From positions 1 through 9,155 of the forward strand of contig JAJYMU010000061.1 of NCBI GenBank assembly GCA_021786655.1: a DNA stretch of 9,155 nt, read 5' to 3'. The stretch is from Bacteroidota bacterium (GTDB lineage: Bacteria; Bacteroidota; Ignavibacteria; Ignavibacteriales; Melioribacteraceae). Position numbers and translations under genes: made by a program. How positions within the stretch are numbered: the first letter of the stretch is position 1; each line of letters opens with the position of its first letter. This document shows positions 1-6,863 of the stretch, in pieces. The notes under the pieces are model-generated. The model was not told the DNA's origin. It saw nothing but the letters and a program-made list of their open reading frames with translations, and did not search any database.

Positions 1-527
1 GTATAACGGCTAAGCTCAACTTTTCCTGTCGCAAAAATTAAACCGACGCTAACTGAAAAGTTATCCGACAATTTGTATGCAACTACAGGTGTAAAGTAGA
101 AAGTTTGCAAGTCGGTTTTAATTGCAAGTTCCTTGCCTACCCAATTATCATCCCACTCAGTTGCAAGACCGTATTGATTGTTAACACTGAGACCGGCAAA
201 AAGTTTTTCTGAAATTTGGTATGTAGCGTAGAAATTTATCGGTGTGAAGAGTTGGTCCTTCACTTTATATTCTGTAATTGCAGGACTAGGTCCCCTGAAT
301 GTTGACTTAGGCGAAATTAAAGTGACGCCGGCAGAAAAATGCAGTCCTTCAAGTTGCGTAATTCCCGCCGGGTTGAAATATATTGCAGATGGATCATTGG
401 CTAAGCCGGTAAAAGCTCCAGCCATTGCCATTGCACGAGCTCCATGCTCGTTTAACTGAAATCCGCTTCCATAAATTGAAGACGCGGAAATCGATATTAG
501 GAGTGCCAGTATTATTTTTTTATACAT
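1..527 (-). CDS. OmpP1/FadL family outer-membrane transporter, second copy (3' end beyond window)
   Basis: This gene reads leftward from the ATG at 527 and stays open to the window edge, giving about 175 codons with no stop, so the C-terminal half is missing here. FadL-family proteins are beta-barrels that carry long-chain fatty acids or other hydrophobic molecules across the outer membrane. The protein begins MYKKIILALLISISASSIYG, a lipophilic signal peptide with probable cleavage after Gly20. The mature start SGFQLNEHG matches the family's GFQLNE hatch sequence, followed by the family NPA motif in AIYFNPAGI. It aligns without gaps to the complete paralog at 614-1891: 40 of 41 residues around the mature N-terminus are identical, and roughly half thereafter by eye. 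A GGAGG ribosome binding site lies four bases upstream of the ATG. The substrate is unknown. Confidence 0.9.
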   Translation of the reverse strand, partial: MYKKIILALLISISASSIYGSGFQLNEHGARAMAMAGAFTGLANDPSAIYFNPAGITQLEGLHFSAGVTLISPKSTFRGPSPAITEYKVKDQLFTPINFYATYQISEKLFAGLSVNNQYGLATEWDDNWVGKELAIKTDLQTFYFTPVVAYKLSDNFSVSVGLIFATGKVELSRY

Positions 528-531
528 TAAA

Positions 532-536
532 CCTCC
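532..536 (-). promoter_or_regulatory. Ribosome binding site of the second FadL-like gene
   Basis: On the minus strand the sequence GTGGAGGTTTAATG places a full GGAGG Shine-Dalgarno core four bases before the ATG at 527. This fixes the start, which is also supported by the signal peptide that follows. The same GGAGG with a four-base spacer precedes the paralog at 1891. Confidence 0.8.
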
Positions 537-555
537 ACATCTAAGTTGTTCAAGT

Positions 556-597
556 TTTTACAAAATAAAAAGAGGGATGTTTCACCAACATCCCTCT
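556..597 (-). terminator. Intrinsic terminator after the first FadL-like gene
   Basis: A perfect 11-bp inverted repeat (AGAGGGATGTT at 571-581 and AACATCCCTCT at 587-597) encloses a 5-base loop. Read on the minus strand, the hairpin is followed at once by TTTTATTTTG, a good U-tract. It starts 16 bases past the TAA stop of the gene at 614-1891 and ends before the start of the next paralog. This is a textbook rho-independent terminator that should make the two FadL-like genes separate transcription units, or reduce read-through into the second. Confidence 0.92.
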
Positions 598-613
598 CTA
601 AAAGGATTTTAAA

Positions 614-1891
614 TTATAAACCGTAGTTCAAGTTCAGAGCGAACAAGTGAGCTTGATTTGAGTATGTTCCGTTAAATCCGAAAACTGAATTGTTAACTTG
701 TCTTTCAGCAAAGCTTAAGAACATGTATGCGATATCAAGCGACATGTGTTCAGACAATTTTCCGCCAAAACCGATATTCAAACCAAGGCGATCTGCATCC
801 GGTAATGATGGTTCAACATACTGATCCTGAACCGGGTTATGATCATATAAAGCACCAAAGCGAACTGCGAAATTATCGGTTGCTTTATATTCGAATCCTA
901 AGCGAACGATAAAAGTGTTCTGATACTTTCTATCTGTAGATTGCGTGCTTGACCCGGTGAAGGTAGGACTTGCCGGATTATAATTATCGAACGTAACTGA
1001 TAATTTATCATAAGATGACCATCCGACATACTGAAAGTCAAATGTCGCTGTCCACTGATCGTTGGGCAAATAAGCAATACCGAACGTTGCGTTTTGAGGA
1101 GTAGTCAATGGCGCTTTGATGCTGCCGTTTGGCCAAGGAACTGTAATCGGTACTTTTAATATGGGGTGAACAAATGTAAATGATGCCGGATTGCTTGTTG
1201 CTGTTCCAGTAAAATTAAATTTCGATTGACTTCTGTAACTCAAACCGAACTGCCATTCCTTTGATGGTTTATACAAAATGCCAGCTGTGAATCCGATTGC
1301 GGTTGCTGTATTGCTTTCCATCGTCAACATGAAGTCAGGCGCCAATGGATTTACGGCATTAGGAACTTTACGCGCAATCTTTACAGATCCCATTGCAATT
1401 GTCGGACCGGCGCTGATTGAAAACTTATCGGAAACCTTAAACGCAATAACCGGTGTAAAGAAGAATGTCTTAACAGAAGTTTCAACAGCAAGATATTTTC
1501 CGACCCAGTTTGGATCCCATTTAGTACCCAATCCGTACTGATTATTAACGCTCAAACCAACTGAAAATTTTTCACTTAACTGATGAGTAACATAAAAATT
1601 AATTAATGCAAATGTTTGACCTATCATCTCAGTTTCCGAAGTTGACGGTTTTGGAAACTTATAGGTTGCTAAGGGCATAATCATTGTACCGCCAACCGAA
1701 AAATTTGTACCGGTAAGTTGAGTAATGCCGGCAGGATTAAAATAGATAGCAGTTGGATCGTTAGCTAAACCAGTGAATGCACCAGCCATTGCCATTGCGC
1801 GTGCACCGTGTTCATTAAGCTGAAAACCGCTACCGTATGCGTTACCCGCAAGGAAACCACAGACTAAGAATAATGTAACTAATTTCTTCAC
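614..1891 (-). CDS. OmpP1/FadL family outer-membrane transporter, complete copy
   Basis: This 425-residue protein is of normal length for the OmpP1/FadL/TodX family, which imports fatty acids or hydrophobic compounds through an outer-membrane beta-barrel with an N-terminal hatch. It starts with GTG at 1891, four bases after an AGGAGG site; no better start is available. Residues 1-20 form a signal peptide (MKKLVTLFLVCGFLAGNAYG) with likely cleavage after Gly20. The mature protein opens SGFQLNEHG and carries the NPA motif at 52-54. The rest is rich in alternating hydrophobic and polar strands with aromatic residues, as in a barrel. The chain ends ALNLNYGL, with Leu instead of the usual terminal Phe of outer-membrane proteins. 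It lies 72 bases after the biotin carrier gene and is followed by a strong terminator and a paralog. The substrate cannot be read from sequence. Confidence 0.93.
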   Translation of the reverse strand: MKKLVTLFLVCGFLAGNAYGSGFQLNEHGARAMAMAGAFTGLANDPTAIYFNPAGITQLTGTNFSVGGTMIMPLATYKFPKPSTSETEMIGQTFALINFYVTHQLSEKFSVGLSVNNQYGLGTKWDPNWVGKYLAVETSVKTFFFTPVIAFKVSDKFSISAGPTIAMGSVKIARKVPNAVNPLAPDFMLTMESNTATAIGFTAGILYKPSKEWQFGLSYRSQSKFNFTGTATSNPASFTFVHPILKVPITVPWPNGSIKAPLTTPQNATFGIAYLPNDQWTATFDFQYVGWSSYDKLSVTFDNYNPASPTFTGSSTQSTDRKYQNTFIVRLGFEYKATDNFAVRFGALYDHNPVQDQYVEPSLPDADRLGLNIGFGGKLSEHMSLDIAYMFLSFAERQVNNSVFGFNGTYSNQAHLFALNLNYGL

Positions 1892-1895
1892 ACAA

Positions 1896-1901
1896 CCTCC
1901 T
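1896..1901 (-). promoter_or_regulatory. Ribosome binding site that decides a GTG start
   Basis: The minus strand reads AGGAGG followed by TTGT and then GTG AAG AAA. This strong Shine-Dalgarno sequence supports GTG at 1889-1891 as the real start of the complete FadL-like gene. The signal peptide begins directly with the residues encoded after it. Confidence 0.8.
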
Positions 1902-1923
1902 CTTGTTTAGTGATTTTTTGCAA

Positions 1924-1945
1924 AGAATATAATTAATTGTATTCT
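1924..1945. repeat. 22-bp near-perfect palindrome upstream of the FadL-like gene
   Basis: The 11-base arm AGAATATAATT (1924-1934) faces AATTGTATTCT (1935-1945), which is its reverse complement except for one base. It overlaps the candidate -10 box of the FadL-like gene. It could be an operator for a dimeric regulator. With A+T this high it could also be chance. Confidence 0.4.
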
Positions 1946-1953
1946 AAAAGCAA
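1926..1953 (-). promoter_or_regulatory. Candidate sigma-70-like promoter for the FadL-like gene
   Basis: On the minus strand TTGCTT (1953-1948) and TATATT (1931-1926) are separated by 16 bases, a fair match to -35 and -10 boxes. Transcription would start near 1919, leaving a leader of about 28 bases that includes the ribosome binding site. An AT-rich palindrome covers the -10 side. AT-rich gaps give chance matches, and this phylum may use a different consensus, so this is only a candidate. Confidence 0.4.
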
Positions 1954-1963
1954 ATAAGATTTC

Positions 1964-2464
1964 TTATTCGATTGTCATGATTGTTACATCTTTCTCGACA
2001 CTTTGTCCTTCTTTATAGAATATCTCTTTCACCGTTCCAGTCGATGGAGATCTCAATTCGTTTTCCATTTTCATTGCTTCAAGAATAAGAATCGGATCGC
2101 CGATATTCACACTTTCACCAACCAACTTTTTCATTTTTAAAATTAGTCCCGGCATTGGCGCCTTTACATCGGAATGATGTTTCGCTTTCGCTTTGTTCTG
2201 TTGTAACTCATTAACAGTTTCTTGTAATGATGTTCGAACAGTTGCATCGAAATACCAACCGTTGATCAGCAAACCAAAATTATTCCCGGAAATCTTGTTC
2301 GAAGTAATTTCAAATACTCTGTTGCCGAATTTAAGTAAGTACGCATTGCCGTTAATTTTTGTAACCTCAATTGGAATTGTTTTTTCTCCGACGGTTACTT
2401 CACCGTTAGGTGAAAACCTAACAACATGTTTGTTACTGTTTATTGTAACAACAAATTCATTCAT
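1964..2464 (-). CDS. Biotin carboxyl carrier protein with BT-like domain (acyl-CoA carboxylase alpha, C-terminal part)
   Basis: This protein carries biotin for an acyl-CoA carboxylase: the cofactor is carboxylated by biotin carboxylase and delivers CO2 to a carboxyltransferase. I chose the ATG at 2464 (166 residues) because GGAGAG lies nine bases upstream. An in-frame ATG at 2500 would add 12 residues but has no such site and would lie inside the carboxylase gene. Residues 101-166 are a biotinyl domain, with KAPMPG at 101-106 and EAMKMEN at 129-135; Lys132 is the expected biotinylation site. Residues 1-85 look like the beta-barrel part of the BT domain of propionyl-CoA carboxylase alpha chains, including the segment YFDATVRTSLQE at 71-82. 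A Lys/Gln/His-rich linker follows. The gene overlaps the carboxylase gene by 8 nt, so the two are probably translationally coupled. The acyl substrate is not evident. Confidence 0.9.
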   Translation of the reverse strand: MNEFVVTINSNKHVVRFSPNGEVTVGEKTIPIEVTKINGNAYLLKFGNRVFEITSNKISGNNFGLLINGWYFDATVRTSLQETVNELQQNKAKAKHHSDVKAPMPGLILKMKKLVGESVNIGDPILILEAMKMENELRSPSTGTVKEIFYKEGQSVEKDVTIMTIE

Positions 2465-3953
2465 AGCTCTGCTCTCTCCAACTATTTCTTTGAGAGACAT
2501 GATTCGTCGAAGATGGCGATAGCTGTTCTTGCATCTTCAAAAATGCACCAAGCACGGACGCAATTTCCTCGTATTCTTTTGCAGATTCATCCTTCCATTT
2601 GTGCGGAACCAGCGGCAAGAATTCGTTGTCCAGAAAATTTATATCGAACGTTCCGTCAAGAAAAGTTTTCTGATGCAAAATCCAATTAAATGCCGGAACG
2701 TTTGTGATCACTCCGCTTATTTGATATTCGCTGAGTGCGCGTTTCATGCGAACGAGAGCTTCTTCCCTATCGATCCCCCACGCAATTACTTTTGCTAGCA
2801 ACGGATCATAATAAATCGGGACATCACTCATTATATCAATGCCTCGGTCAATTCTGATTCCGGGTCCCGATGTAAGTCTGTGATGAATTATTTTTCCTGT
2901 TGACGGTGCAAAATTATTATCAACATCTTCGGCATATATTCTACACTCAACCGCATGCCCGTGTATTTTTAAATCCTCTTGGCGAATTGTCAACTTCTGA
3001 TTGTCGGCAATTTTTATCTGCTGTTTAACAATGTCAATTCCTGTAATCATCTCAGTAACCGGATGCTCTACTTGCAGACGAGTGTTCATCTCAAGGAAAT
3101 AAAAATTTTTATTCTTATCCATCAGAAATTCAATCGTACCGGCATTGTAGTAGTTACAAGCTTTGGCAGCGTTAACTGCGGCTTGAGTAATTTTCTCCCG
3201 TGTGGATTCATCAACTGCGATTGACGGTGCTTCCTCCACAACTTTTTGATGGCGTCTTTGAACTGAACATTCTCTTTCAAAAAGATGGATGTAATTTCCA
3301 AACTTGTCAGCAAGAATCTGAACTTCTATATGTTTCGGATTCTCAATAAATTTTTCGAGATAAACGTCATCGTTGCCGAATGCTTTCAGCGATTCATTCT
3401 TAGCTCTTTCATACGACGAATCAAATTCAGATTCACTTTCGATTTTGCGCATTCCTTTTCCGCCGCCGCCCGCCGCAGCTTTAAGCATAACCGGATAACC
3501 AATTTCTTTCGCAATCGTTTTTCCCTCTTCGGAACTTTTAATTGACACCGTTGTACCGGGAACGATCGGAACGTTATGATCTTTCATCAATCTTCTTGCG
3601 GATGTTTTCTCACCCATCATTTCAACCGATTTGGATGAAGGACCAATGAATGTAATTCCGGAATCTTCAACCATCTTTATGAATTGTGAATTCTCGGATA
3701 AAAATCCGTAACCGGGATGAACCGCATCTGCGCCGATTTGCTTTGCAAGCTGAATGATTTTTTCTTTGTGAAGGTATGATTCATTTGCCGGAGACGGACC
3801 TATCAGATATGCTTCGTCAGAACGACGAACGTGCAGCGCGTTTTTATCGGCTTCAGAATAAATTACCGCCGATATAATATTCATCTCGCGACAGGCTTTG
3901 ATTATCCTGTGCGCAATTTCACCGCGATTGGCAATTAATATTTTTTTAAACAT
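2457..3953 (-). CDS. accC: Biotin carboxylase subunit of an acyl-CoA carboxylase
   Basis: This 498-residue enzyme uses ATP and bicarbonate to carboxylate biotin on a carrier protein. It is an ATP-grasp protein with all usual motifs: N-terminal KILIANRGEIA (4-14), HPGYGFLSEN (79-88), the glycine-rich loop AGGGGKG (161-167), ECSVQRRHQKVVEEAP (228-243) and EMNTRLQVEHPVTE (288-301) with Glu288, Asn290 and Arg292. Spacing matches E. coli AccC closely. It is about 50 residues longer than AccC. The extra tail (about 450-498) includes a predicted helix (ESAKEYEEIASVLGAFLKMQ) of the kind that opens the BT domain in propionyl- and methylcrotonyl-CoA carboxylase alpha chains. The carrier gene follows with an 8-nt overlap, and MutS2 ends five bases upstream. 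I see no clear ribosome binding site, so it may depend on coupling to MutS2 translation. A role in acetyl-CoA carboxylation cannot be excluded. Confidence 0.94.
   Translation of the reverse strand: MFKKILIANRGEIAHRIIKACREMNIISAVIYSEADKNALHVRRSDEAYLIGPSPANESYLHKEKIIQLAKQIGADAVHPGYGFLSENSQFIKMVEDSGITFIGPSSKSVEMMGEKTSARRLMKDHNVPIVPGTTVSIKSSEEGKTIAKEIGYPVMLKAAAGGGGKGMRKIESESEFDSSYERAKNESLKAFGNDDVYLEKFIENPKHIEVQILADKFGNYIHLFERECSVQRRHQKVVEEAPSIAVDESTREKITQAAVNAAKACNYYNAGTIEFLMDKNKNFYFLEMNTRLQVEHPVTEMITGIDIVKQQIKIADNQKLTIRQEDLKIHGHAVECRIYAEDVDNNFAPSTGKIIHHRLTSGPGIRIDRGIDIMSDVPIYYDPLLAKVIAWGIDREEALVRMKRALSEYQISGVITNVPAFNWILHQKTFLDGTFDINFLDNEFLPLVPHKWKDESAKEYEEIASVLGAFLKMQEQLSPSSTNHVSQRNSWREQSYE
2474..2479 (-). 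promoter_or_regulatory. Ribosome binding site for the biotin carrier gene, inside the carboxylase gene
   Basis: GGAGAG on the minus strand lies nine bases before the ATG at 2464 and within the last codons of the biotin carboxylase gene. It is the reason to prefer 2464 over the upstream ATG at 2500, which is preceded by TCTTCGACGAATC with no Shine-Dalgarno match. Confidence 0.6.
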
Positions 3954-3958
3954 GCAGT

Positions 3959-6307
3959 CTACTTGAATTCAACAATTGTAATTCCGTCACCGCCATATTC
4001 TATATCGGCAAAATAATAATTTTTTACCGAATGATTGTTCCTTAGAATTCCATGAACCAACTGTTTGAGCGCTCCGGTACCTTTACCGTGGAGAATCTCA
4101 ACACGATCCGTACCGCTGACATAAGCGTTGTCTAAAAATTTTATGATTTCAAATTCCGCTTCATCGGCGCGTTTGCCGCGAATATCAAGTCTGTAATTCA
4201 ATTCATTCTGATCTATCTCGAATGGCTTGCGCTGAACTTGTTGGAACTCCGATTTGGTCGCATGAACAAGATCGCTCAATTTCGTTTTTATTTTCAATGT
4301 GCCGACCGTAAGCACGGCTTTGTTTTTTTCTTTTTCAATTTCAGAGACCACTCCAACAGAAGTTGTGCTTTTAATCGAAACGTAATCGCCAACTTTAAAT
4401 TCTGTTTTTTCTTCCGCAGTCTTCTTTTCTTTTTTGAAAACAACAGCGCTTTCTTTTTTTATTTCTTCGATCTTTTTCTTTTCTTCTTTTATAACTTCTT
4501 TTTTCGCTTGGGATTCGCGGATGTTCTTAATAGCGCTTTCAATTTTTTTGTTTACATCACTTAGATAAGTCTCGGCTTTAACCTTAGCGTCGGCTATAAT
4601 TGTTTTTTTCTGCTCTTCGAGTTTTTCAATTTTCTCTTGATATAAATTCGTTAAACCTTTCAGCCGGACGTTCTCTCGCTCAAGATTGTTCAGTTGCTCT
4701 TTCAAATCCTTGGATTTTTTTTCAAGCGAAATCAAAAAGTCTTCGATTTTTGTTTTATCCGTATCCAAATATTGTTTGGCGAGATCGAGAAACTTCTCAT
4801 CGAAACCGATTCTGTTCGCAACTTCAAATGCGTAGCTGGAACCGGGCATCCCTTGATGAAAACGGTAAGTCGGTTTAAGATGTTCACCGTCAAATTCCAT
4901 CGACGCATTCTGAAATTTATCCAATTGATCAGCGATTACTTTCAAACTCCCGTGATGCGTGGTTGCCAAAACCTTTGCGCCATTGTCGCGCAACGTGATC
5001 AACATTCCGGTTGCGATTGCCGATCCTTCCTCCGGATCGGTTCCGGTACCAACCTCATCAAGTAGAACGATTGACTCGTCATCCGCCTTTTCTATTATAT
5101 GTTTAATGTTCGTTAAGTGAGAACTGAATGTGCTCAGGTCATCTTCAATAGATTGTGCATCGCCGATATCAACCAAAACTTTTTTGAACATGTAAAGATT
5201 TGAATCCGGATGCGCTGGTATCGGTATGCCAGCGAGAGCAAGACAAACCAATAGTCCCGTAGTTTTCAGCGTTACGGTTTTTCCTCCCGCGTTCGGACCG
5301 GTAATCAAAACAATATTTACATCATCCAACTTCAAACTCATTGGAACAGTATTCTGCAAACCAATTCTTTTGATAAGCAGCGGATGCCGCGCATCGATCA
5401 ACATAAAAGGTTTCGAATCATCGAATGTCGGGTGAGAACCGATAATTTCTAAAGAATATTTCGCGCGGGCGAAAATTGAATCGATCTCAGCGATAGCGGT
5501 TAAAGATTTTTTTAACTCATCGCTGAGTTGACCGATTTTTTCCGTTAAGCCGCGAAGAATTTTTTCTATTTCCCTTTTTTCCGCAAATCCTAACGAAAGA
5601 ATTTCATTATTCAGCTCAAGAGTTTCTTCCGGTTCGATATAAACCGTCTGTCCGGTTGACGACTCCGAATGCACAAATCCTTTTACGTGACGCTTGTGCT
5701 CTGATTTCACCGGCAGAACAATTCTTCCGTCGCGGAGCGTAATGTACTCTTCCTGGACAAGATAAGACTCGCTGAACTGCTTCAGAAGTTTCTGAACTTG
5801 TTTTCTAAGTGAAGATTCTTTTTCTCTAATCTCGGTTCTTATTTCTTTAAGCTTCGCGCTCGCATCGTCTCTGATCTCACCATTCTCGGTGAATATTTTT
5901 CCGATCAGATGTTCGAAAACTTTATCCACAAAGAGATTGGCGGTAAGTTCATGAAAAAATGTATGCGATCCGTCTTTTGTTTTCAAAAATTGAAAAAGTT
6001 TACGCGATGACTCGGCGAGTTTTAAAACATCAAGAATCTGTTTCGACGTGAGAACCGCTCCTTGAATTCTGCTGCGCGAAAGAACTTCATCAAGATCCGG
6101 TAAGTATTCTATTGGTGGGATATCATTTTTAATCAAAATCTCTTTTGCTTCGTTGACCCGACTGCCGGCTTTGGTTACCTCGTTCACAGTTTCAAACGGC
6201 AGTAATTCGTTTACGGAAGTTTTGCCTCTATCGGTCGTACAGTACTTTTCGATTTGAGAAATAACTTTTTGATATTCTAACTTATCTAGTACGTCTCTTG
6301 TTACCAT
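3959..6307 (-). CDS. mutS2: Endonuclease MutS2 (MutS-family ATPase with Smr domain)
   Basis: MutS2 is a cytoplasmic DNA- and ribosome-associated ATPase, reported to suppress homologous recombination in some bacteria and to rescue collided ribosomes in Bacillus. The 782 residues match the usual length of about 780. There is no mismatch-recognition domain, as expected for MutS2. In order come core and lever helices (about 1-300), a MutS ATPase with Walker A GPNAGGKT (337-344), the FSSHL segment (394-398), Walker B IVLLDE (413-418), TGTDPEEGSA (421-430) and ATTHH (448-452), then a Lys/Glu-rich coiled coil (about 520-635), a KOW-like beta segment (636-685), and a C-terminal Smr domain with LDIR (707-710) and HGKGTG (740-745). 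The Smr nuclease motifs look intact. Its start overlaps the cvpA end by 26 nt and has no obvious Shine-Dalgarno site, suggesting coupled translation. Confidence 0.97.
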   Translation of the reverse strand: MVTRDVLDKLEYQKVISQIEKYCTTDRGKTSVNELLPFETVNEVTKAGSRVNEAKEILIKNDIPPIEYLPDLDEVLSRSRIQGAVLTSKQILDVLKLAESSRKLFQFLKTKDGSHTFFHELTANLFVDKVFEHLIGKIFTENGEIRDDASAKLKEIRTEIREKESSLRKQVQKLLKQFSESYLVQEEYITLRDGRIVLPVKSEHKRHVKGFVHSESSTGQTVYIEPEETLELNNEILSLGFAEKREIEKILRGLTEKIGQLSDELKKSLTAIAEIDSIFARAKYSLEIIGSHPTFDDSKPFMLIDARHPLLIKRIGLQNTVPMSLKLDDVNIVLITGPNAGGKTVTLKTTGLLVCLALAGIPIPAHPDSNLYMFKKVLVDIGDAQSIEDDLSTFSSHLTNIKHIIEKADDESIVLLDEVGTGTDPEEGSAIATGMLITLRDNGAKVLATTHHGSLKVIADQLDKFQNASMEFDGEHLKPTYRFHQGMPGSSYAFEVANRIGFDEKFLDLAKQYLDTDKTKIEDFLISLEKKSKDLKEQLNNLERENVRLKGLTNLYQEKIEKLEEQKKTIIADAKVKAETYLSDVNKKIESAIKNIRESQAKKEVIKEEKKKIEEIKKESAVVFKKEKKTAEEKTEFKVGDYVSIKSTTSVGVVSEIEKEKNKAVLTVGTLKIKTKLSDLVHATKSEFQQVQRKPFEIDQNELNYRLDIRGKRADEAEFEIIKFLDNAYVSGTDRVEILHGKGTGALKQLVHGILRNNHSVKNYYFADIEYGGDGITIVEFK

Positions 6308-6863
6308 TATTCACATTGATTTTGATTGTATCGGTAGTTGCGGTTGTATCGGAATCTTTCTTTTCTATAAACTCCTTGATATAATCGGTCGCGCTTGCAC
6401 TATTGCCGACCAAAAGACCAACCGTTTTGGGAATTAAGTTTGAAACAAAATTATATGTTAATGAACCGGAGCGCTGATATCCGTTCGGAACTTGGAAAAC
6501 ATTTAGAAACAGAAGTACAGCACTGACAAAAAATGTAATTTGCACTGCGCCAATTACGCCACCAAGTGTTTGATTCAAAAGTCTATTTACTTTATCAACC
6601 GGATGGACAACTCTCTTCAGCACCGATGCTATTAGAACAACAGTAAGGAAAATTAAAATTCCAGCTATCACGTTGGAAAGATATTCATCGTGGTTGAAAA
6701 AAGAATTCAGAAATCGTCCCAGCGGTCCGGCAAACTTGTAAGCCAACACTACACCAAGAATGAGTCCGATCAAACCGATGATTTTTCTAACAAGTCCGTC
6801 TTTGAATCCAAGAAGGAAACCGACTAGAACGATTACTATTATAATGTAATCGATAAAATTCAA
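6282..6863 (-). CDS. cvpA: CvpA family inner-membrane protein
   Basis: CvpA-family proteins are small integral inner-membrane proteins first linked to colicin V production; their core function is still unclear, with reports tying them to envelope stress. The 193 residues contain four hydrophobic segments (about 4-20, 28-45, 64-85 and 100-121), the family opening NFIDYIIIVIVLVGFLLGFKDG, and a polar, Thr/Asn/Lys-rich tail from about 165. The start codon is TTG at 6863, in a TTGA overlap with the yqeY stop, so expression is probably coupled. A weak GAGCGG lies just upstream. The next gene is mutS2, which starts 26 nt before this one ends. A cvpA gene close to mutS2 is also known from Bacillus subtilis, where polX lies between them. 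Confidence 0.9.
   Translation of the reverse strand: MNFIDYIIIVIVLVGFLLGFKDGLVRKIIGLIGLILGVVLAYKFAGPLGRFLNSFFNHDEYLSNVIAGILIFLTVVLIASVLKRVVHPVDKVNRLLNQTLGGVIGAVQITFFVSAVLLFLNVFQVPNGYQRSGSLTYNFVSNLIPKTVGLLVGNSASATDYIKEFIEKKDSDTTATTDTIKINVNNGNKRRTR

Noticed and set aside
244..459. Plus-strand frame opposite the second FadL-like gene.
   Set aside because: The minus strand encodes an unmistakable FadL N-terminus here that aligns without gaps to the neighbouring paralog.
1953..1968. AATAAG/CTTATT hairpin overlapping the stop of the biotin carrier gene, followed by TTTT on the minus strand, as a possible terminator.
   Set aside because: The stem is only 6 bp and pure A/T except one pair, and the T-run is short and offset. 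It is too weak to call, particularly beside the strong terminator at 571-597.
4604..4612. A7 homopolymer on the minus strand of mutS2 as a possible programmed frameshift site.
   Set aside because: The reading frame continues intact through it to a complete Smr domain, and no alternative product is suggested.
5026..5050. CCGGA and TCCGG inverted repeat near a run of GC-rich bases.
   Set aside because: It lies inside the mutS2 codons for the conserved TGTDPEEGSA segment, so it is explained by coding and codon use.
4238..5065. Plus-strand open frames of 92 to 123 codons opposite mutS2.
   Set aside because: They are Phe/Arg-rich mirror frames of the Lys/Glu-rich MutS2 coding sequence, without a ribosome binding site or recognisable domain.
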